Positions 47,281 to 51,421 of a stretch of DNA of 51,421 nt are shown one piece after another. A model generated the notes under the pieces. That model was not told the DNA's origin, searched no databases, and saw only the letters and a program-made list of their open reading frames with translations. Each line of letters starts with the position of its first letter. The stretch's first letter is position 1. The stretch spans positions 1-51,421 of the forward strand of contig NZ_SPUM01000043.1 of assembly GCF_004614195.1 (NCBI RefSeq), written 5' to 3'. Origin of the DNA: Massilia horti. Its GTDB lineage: Bacteria > Pseudomonadota > Gammaproteobacteria > Burkholderiales > Burkholderiaceae_D. A program made the translations under genes and the position numbers.

Positions 47281-47750
47281 TCGCCTACATTGGCATCGGC
47301 GCCAACCTGGGCGACGCCCGCGCCAACGTCAAGGATGCGCTGGCGCGGCTGGCGCGCCTGCCAGGTACCCGCCTGGTACGGGCTTCCAGCAGCTACCGCA
47401 CCGCGCCGATCGACTCCTCCGGCGACGATTACATCAATGCCGTGGCTTGCCTTTCCACCGAACTGCCGCCGCACGAACTGCTGGCGGCGCTGTTCGAGAT
47501 CGAACAGGCGAACGGCCGCGAACGGCCGTACCGCAATGCCCCGCGCACCCTCGACCTCGACCTGCTGCTGTACGGCGACCAGGTGATCGACACCCCCAGC
47601 CTGACGGTGCCGCACCCGCGCATGCTCGAGCGCGCGTTCGTGCTGGTGCCGCTGCTCGAAATCGCACCGGATGTCGACGTACCCGGCAAAGGCCGGGCGC
47701 GCGAATTTGCCGCCGCCGTCGCGCACCAGGCCATAACCAGGCTGGATTGA
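47277..47750 (+). CDS. folK: 2-amino-4-hydroxy-6-hydroxymethyldihydropteridine pyrophosphokinase
   Basis: 157 aa. IGIGANLGDARANV at the N terminus, SSYRTAPI, the PPHELLAALFEIEQ helix, and RTLDLDLLLYGDQ with VPHPRMLERAFVLVPL are the HPPK signature. It transfers pyrophosphate from ATP to the pterin alcohol in folate synthesis. The start overlaps pcnB (ATGA). Its last codons AITRLD and stop have a second, near-identical copy at 49199-49220, beyond the minus-strand transporter gene. Confidence 0.96.
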   Translation: MIAYIGIGANLGDARANVKDALARLARLPGTRLVRASSSYRTAPIDSSGDDYINAVACLSTELPPHELLAALFEIEQANGRERPYRNAPRTLDLDLLLYGDQVIDTPSLTVPHPRMLERAFVLVPLLEIAPDVDVPGKGRAREFAAAVAHQAITRLD

Positions 47751-47752
47751 CA
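47731..47752 (+). repeat. folK 3'-end repeat, left copy
   Basis: 22 bp covering the last six codons and stop of folK plus two bases; 20 of 22 positions match 49199-49220. Confidence 0.7.
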
Positions 47753-47795
47753 TACAGGTTCCTGTCATCGCCCAGCCCGCTTTCCACCTTCCGAA

Positions 47796-49034
47796 CTAAA
47801 AGCGAAGTGCCAAGTAGGCGCCAGAGACAGCCAAGGTCGTTAGGGTGACCGGCAACCCGACGCGGGCATGGCGTCTCCAATCGATGGCAATGCCACGCCT
47901 GGCTGCAGCATCCACAACGATGATGTTTGCGATGCTTCCTACAATCAACAAATTACCGGATAGCGTGCTGACCAATGCAAGCAGCACACCGCCCATCTCA
48001 TGGTGGACAACGGGTAATAGCAGCATCACGGCGGGGACGTTAGAGACAAGGTTGGAAAGCAGAAAAGTGGCGACGAACAACGAACTTGGCTGATCCAGTC
48101 GCACGCCGAGAGTGGCGAGGTAATTGATGGCGTGTGCGGTTATCCCTGTGCGCTGAAGTGCATGGTTCACCACGAAAAGGCTCATGAACAACACTAGTAA
48201 CTCCCAATCTACCAGCCCCAGCATCTTCCGAGAATGTAACTGACGACTCATCAACAAAACGCCCGCGCCAATAAGCGCCATGTGCTCTCTAGGCCACGGC
48301 GCCACAAGAAACGCCACCAACAGCACGACAGCAATAACCAGTCCCTTAGTCGTTTGCCAGGCATCGAATGGTACTTTCTCGGTTTGCGGCTCAGGAGCGC
48401 CTGCGGCGTTTGCCACAACATCATCAGCCTCTCTCCAACGTCCACCGGTCTGCCAAACAATCAGTCCCCAACTTGTGAGCAGCCCCAACCCAACTGGAAT
48501 AACTGCTTCCAAGAAGTAGCCGTCAAAAGGCAATTGCAGCGTTTGGCCGATCAGCATGTTCTGTGGATTGCCGATCAGTGTCGCGGCAGAGCCGATGTTG
48601 GCGGCACAGGCTAGCGCCAGCAGGAAGGGAACCGGGGCAAGCTGACGCTTCTTGCAGGCATCGATCAGCACCGGAGCGATGGCCAGGCAAACAATATCGT
48701 TGCTGAACACGGCTGACAGCGCAGCAGTGACGACGATCAGCACAGCCAACAGCCCGGAAGGACTCAGTGACAACCCAGCCAGCTTGCGGGTTATCCAGTC
48801 ATAGAATCCCCCAAGTCGCATCTGCGCCGATACCACCATGAAGGCAAACAGCAAGATCAGTGTGGGCAAATGGATAGCTGCCACCGCCTCTTCCAGGCTC
48901 AGAGCATTGATGCTAATGAGCGCAATGGCCCCGAGAAGCGCGACGCCGGTCCGGTCAAGTTGCAGAAATGGCAGACCTCCAAGGATCATGCCGAGATAGA
49001 CGATGAAAAAGATGATGAGGATAGTCGTGGCCAT
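47796..49034 (-). CDS. SLC13/ArsB-NhaD superfamily anion transporter
   Basis: 412 aa with about ten to twelve membrane helices. The two repeated half-units carry SAVFSNDIVCLAIAPVLI / ANIGSAATLIGNPQNMLIG and LLSNLVSNVPAVMLLLPV / LIVGSIANIIVVDAA. These N-D/N-x-P hairpins and GNPQN motifs are typical of the ion transporter superfamily (CitMHS, ArsB, SLC13). The substrate (dicarboxylate, sulfate, arsenite or other anion) cannot be told. GC is lower than the flanking genes (35 of 60 in two hand-counted lines versus 42 of 60 in one line of pcnB). It is on the opposite strand and interrupts the usual folK-panB order, so acquisition is likely. Confidence 0.88.
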   Translation of the reverse strand: MATTILIIFFIVYLGMILGGLPFLQLDRTGVALLGAIALISINALSLEEAVAAIHLPTLILLFAFMVVSAQMRLGGFYDWITRKLAGLSLSPSGLLAVLIVVTAALSAVFSNDIVCLAIAPVLIDACKKRQLAPVPFLLALACAANIGSAATLIGNPQNMLIGQTLQLPFDGYFLEAVIPVGLGLLTSWGLIVWQTGGRWREADDVVANAAGAPEPQTEKVPFDAWQTTKGLVIAVVLLVAFLVAPWPREHMALIGAGVLLMSRQLHSRKMLGLVDWELLVLFMSLFVVNHALQRTGITAHAINYLATLGVRLDQPSSLFVATFLLSNLVSNVPAVMLLLPVVHHEMGGVLLALVSTLSGNLLIVGSIANIIVVDAAARRGIAIDWRRHARVGLPVTLTTLAVSGAYLALRF

Positions 49035-49310
49035 TGTGGTATCGCTAGCCGAAGCAGACCTACCCTGCAGCTAAGAGTGTGTCGTTGGCATTTTCCATGT
49101 AAGCTTTGTCCATCTTAGCAAAACTCAACAATCATGCCCGCCAGTATTTTACTTGCATGTGCTGCTGCAGGTACCCGCGAATCGGATTGGCGCTAACGCC
49201 ATCACCGGGCTGGATTGACACCCCGCCTGATCGCGGCGCTGGCAAGCTGGGGGCCGGTTGTCTGATCGCCCGGAAGCTCAATCATTTGAGCGCGCATGAG
49301 GAACCGTTCC
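49035..49310. other. Intergenic region between the transporter and the GNAT gene
   Basis: About 276 bp, no gene supported. It contains the transporter's upstream region (lower GC) and, at 49199-49220, the folK 3'-end remnant, after which GC rises. Confidence 0.55.
49199..49220 (+). pseudogene. Remnant of folK 3' end, right copy
   Basis: In frame it reads AITGLD then stop (folK ends AITRLD). 20 of 22 bases match 47731-47752. No upstream part of folK precedes it. Confidence 0.6.
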
Positions 49311-49781
49311 ATGTCCAACGAATATTGCATCCGCCTGGCCACCCCGGCCGATACCGTTGCCCTCTACCAGATCCATCGCAATTCGGTGGAGCGGCTGTGC
49401 CGTGCGCATTATGCGCCGGAGCAGATTGCCATGTGGCTCGACGGACGTGCACCGGAGGGCTATCTCGAGGCCATCATCCGTGGCGACCTCTGGCTTGCCG
49501 AAGATACCGGCGTGCTCGGGTTCGTGGAAATCGAGGGGGCCGAGGTGTCCAAGTTGTTCGTTGCCGGCGACCACGCGGCCCGCGGAGTGGGTACGCGATT
49601 GCTGCAAACAGCCATCGCCGCGCTTGAAGCACGCGAGGTAGCTACGATCCACATCGAGGCCACGCGCAATGCCGTTCCGTTCTACGAGAAATTCCAGTTC
49701 CGAGTGACCGGCAGCGGCTATTTCTCACGTGGTAACAGTCCAGTGCGGATCGAGATCGCTACGATGGAACGCCGATCCTGA
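49311..49781 (+). CDS. GNAT family N-acetyltransferase
   Basis: 156 aa from the ATG at 49311 with AGGAA upstream; an ATG five codons earlier is less likely. IRLATPADTVALYQIH opens the GNAT fold, VSKLFVAGDHAARGVGTRLLQ contains the acetyl-CoA pyrophosphate loop (R/Q-x2-G-x-G/A form ARGVGT), and ATRNAVPFYEKFQFRVTG is the C-terminal signature. The substrate is unknown. It lies between the transporter insertion and panB. Confidence 0.9.
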   Translation: MSNEYCIRLATPADTVALYQIHRNSVERLCRAHYAPEQIAMWLDGRAPEGYLEAIIRGDLWLAEDTGVLGFVEIEGAEVSKLFVAGDHAARGVGTRLLQTAIAALEAREVATIHIEATRNAVPFYEKFQFRVTGSGYFSRGNSPVRIEIATMERRS

Positions 49782-49883
49782 TAGCCCTCGCCGGTTGCCC
49801 TCGCCGGTCGCCCACTTCCAGCAGGATTTTGTACGTAGCATTACACTAGCGCGTCAGCATTTTTTGATTTCAGAAGGATTACT

Positions 49884-50741
49884 ATGAGCGGATATCTGCA
49901 GGGCAAGGACATGGCTGGCAACGAGAAGCAGGCACCGGCAATTCCGGTCGTAAAAGCCGTGACCGCCCCCGCGCTGCTCGCGATGCGCGCCGCCGGCAAC
50001 AAGATCGCCATGCTCACCTGCTACGACGCGAGCTTCGCGGCCCTGATGGACCGTTGCGGGGTCGAGGTGCTGCTGATCGGCGATTCGCTCGGCATGGTGT
50101 GCGCCGGCTACCCCTCGACCCTGCCGGTCACGGTGGCCGACGTGGCCTACCACACGGCCTCTGTCGCGCGCGGCAACAAGACCGCCCTGGTGCTCGCCGA
50201 CATGCCGTTCGGGAGCTACACGACGCCGCAAGCCGCGCACGACAACGCGGTCAAGCTGATGCAAGCTGGCGCGCAAATGGTCAAGATCGAAGGCGGAGCC
50301 TGGCTGGCCGAGACGGTGCGCTTCCTCACCGAACGCGGCATTCCGGTATGCGCCCACGTCGGCCTGACCCCGCAGTTCGTGCACCAGCTGGGCGGCTACA
50401 AGGTGCAGGGCAAGACCGATGCGACGGCTGGCCAACTGAAGTCCGACGCGCTGGCCCTGCAGGCTGCCGGCGCGGCCCTGATCGTGATCGAGGCTGTTCC
50501 CGCGTCGCTGGGCAAGGAAGTGACCGAACTGCTGCACATCCCGACCATCGGCATTGGCGCCGGCCCCGACTGCTCGGGCCAGGTGCTGGTGATGCACGAC
50601 ATGCTGGGCGTGTTCCCCGGACGCAAGGCGCGCTTCGTGAAGAACTTCATGGACGGCCAGAGCAATATCGAAGGCGCGGTCAGCGCCTATGTTGCGGCCG
50701 TCAAGGACGGCAGCTTCCCCAGCCAGGAACACTGCTTCTGA
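49884..50741 (+). CDS. panB: 3-methyl-2-oxobutanoate hydroxymethyltransferase
   Basis: 285 aa; AAGGA lies five bases before the ATG. A TIM-barrel enzyme with the hallmark segments [45 protein letters not shown] and [21 protein letters not shown]. It adds a hydroxymethyl group from methylene-THF to alpha-ketoisovalerate, the first committed step of pantothenate synthesis. panC is not in the window. The neighbouring folK is also pterin-linked, though this is synteny rather than a shared pathway. Confidence 0.97.
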   Translation: MSGYLQGKDMAGNEKQAPAIPVVKAVTAPALLAMRAAGNKIAMLTCYDASFAALMDRCGVEVLLIGDSLGMVCAGYPSTLPVTVADVAYHTASVARGNKTALVLADMPFGSYTTPQAAHDNAVKLMQAGAQMVKIEGGAWLAETVRFLTERGIPVCAHVGLTPQFVHQLGGYKVQGKTDATAGQLKSDALALQAAGAALIVIEAVPASLGKEVTELLHIPTIGIGAGPDCSGQVLVMHDMLGVFPGRKARFVKNFMDGQSNIEGAVSAYVAAVKDGSFPSQEHCF

Positions 50742-50751
50742 CCTCCTTCCC

Positions 50752-51267
50752 ATGAGCGGCAAGCCAGCCACCACCCGCCTGTTCCTTGCCCTGTGGCCGG
50801 AACAGGGCATCCGCGACCAGCTTGCCCAGTGGCGCGATGCCTGGCGCTGGCCGCAGGGCGCGGCGAGCGTGCCGGACGACAAACTGCATGTGACGCTGCA
50901 CTTCCTCGGCAACCAGCCGAGCGAGCGCGTGCCGGAAATCATGCAGGGGCTCGCGGTGCCGTTCGCGCCATTCCGGCTGTCACTGGGCCAAGCCAAGCTG
51001 TGGCCGCATGGGATCGCGGTGCTGGAGCCGCATATGGAACCGGACGAACTGTTGCAGCTGCACGCGGATTTGGCGCAGGCGCTTGTCGCGCTTGGGTTAT
51101 TGCCTGAAGAGCGCAAGTATCGGCCGCACGTGACGATGTCGCGGCGCGCACCGAATGCGATTGCTCCGACGGATGGGCCGCTGATTGACTGGGAAATCCA
51201 ACGCTATGCCTTGGTGGAATCGCGTCCCGGGAATGGCGGTTATGCTGTCCTGAAGTACTACACGTGA
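50752..51267 (+). CDS. thpR: RNA 2',3'-cyclic phosphodiesterase (LigT/ThpR)
   Basis: 171 aa from the ATG at 50752, 10 nt after panB; the frame is open further upstream inside panB but without support. The two HxTx motifs of the 2H phosphoesterase superfamily are present: HVTL at residues 46-49 and HVTM near 125. FLALWPEQGIRDQLAQW is the family opening. It hydrolyses 2',3'-cyclic phosphate ends of RNA to 2'-phosphate and has weak ligase activity in some members. Confidence 0.92.
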   Translation: MSGKPATTRLFLALWPEQGIRDQLAQWRDAWRWPQGAASVPDDKLHVTLHFLGNQPSERVPEIMQGLAVPFAPFRLSLGQAKLWPHGIAVLEPHMEPDELLQLHADLAQALVALGLLPEERKYRPHVTMSRRAPNAIAPTDGPLIDWEIQRYALVESRPGNGGYAVLKYYT

Positions 51268-51288
51268 GCTACCACCTCTGTTAAAGAA

Positions 51289-51384
51289 GGCGTAGGGGGC
51301 GCGCGGCCTGCGAGGACCTGTGCGCACGCGGTACCGTTGAGCAGAGTTTGCGACCGCGTGCGCACGGGGTGCGCACCCTAACGG
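51289..51384. repeat. Dispersed palindromic GTGCGCAC repeat, full copy 6
   Basis: Left end GGCGTAGGGGGCGCGCGG, internal TGTGCGCACGCGGTACC, inverted GACCGCGTGCGCACGG and right end GTGCGCACCCTAACGG. It lies about 20 nt after thpR and is most like copy 4. Confidence 0.8.
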
Positions 51385-51421
51385 TCATTGCAGAGCGTGC
51401 CACCCCGGCGCATGAAAGAAT

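Overview
The window is high-GC chromosomal DNA. Its core gene orders (pgk-pyk-fba followed by purC-purE-purK-sua5, recA-recX-DUF2889-sucC-sucD, and purM / hda-HAD-pcnB-folK-panB) are those I know from Burkholderiales. Protein flavour (OmpW, tandem S9 peptidases, TctD/TctE-like pair, DUF4212 symporter) points to Oxalobacteraceae, probably Massilia or a close relative. No rRNA, tRNA, transposase, integrase or CRISPR array was recognised.

Layout. 70-2172: an SGNH/GDSL lipoprotein gene followed by ompW. 2474-11204 (all minus): azlC-azlD, lower glycolysis (pgk, pyk, fbaA), then purC-purE-purK-sua5; a covarying inverted REP pair and a terminator-like hairpin separate fbaA from purC. 11419-15540: a small zinc-ribbon protein, a YheT-type hydrolase, a conserved protein of unknown function, an M48 protease and moaC. 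15541-20530 looks accessory, with parts of visibly lower GC: a candidate polymorphic toxin with a JAMM-like C terminus and an overlapping putative immunity gene, a secreted protein of unknown function, an acyltransferase and a small phasin-like protein. 20746-24814: an S9 peptidase, a PilZ/YcgR-type c-di-GMP protein and two tandem type IV pilins, the first with a near-consensus sigma-54 promoter and upstream AT-rich boxes.

25103-30100: sucC-sucD, a DUF2889 protein, recX and recA (LexA-like box), with many repeats around recX. 30294-34882 (plus): response regulator, sensor kinase, DUF4212 subunit and Na+/solute symporter with overlapping ends, evidently one signalling-transport operon. 34941-40673: two tandem S9 peptidase paralogues and a periplasmic retropepsin-like protein. 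40849-43322: a PPi-type phosphofructokinase and purM. 43437-51267: AI-2E exporter, hda, HAD phosphatase, pcnB, folK, an SLC13/ArsB-type transporter (minus), a GNAT acetyltransferase, panB and thpR.

The most unusual observations are two loci (retropepsin and SLC13-type transporter) where a minus-strand gene sits between a complete plus-strand gene and a second copy of that gene's last few codons and stop. This looks like cargo inserted at a gene 3' end with regeneration of that end, or like scars of lost paralogues. Other notable points are the toxin-immunity candidate, two families of palindromic repeats, a 21-bp inverted repeat that would pair the recX start codon, and the sigma-54 pilin control region.
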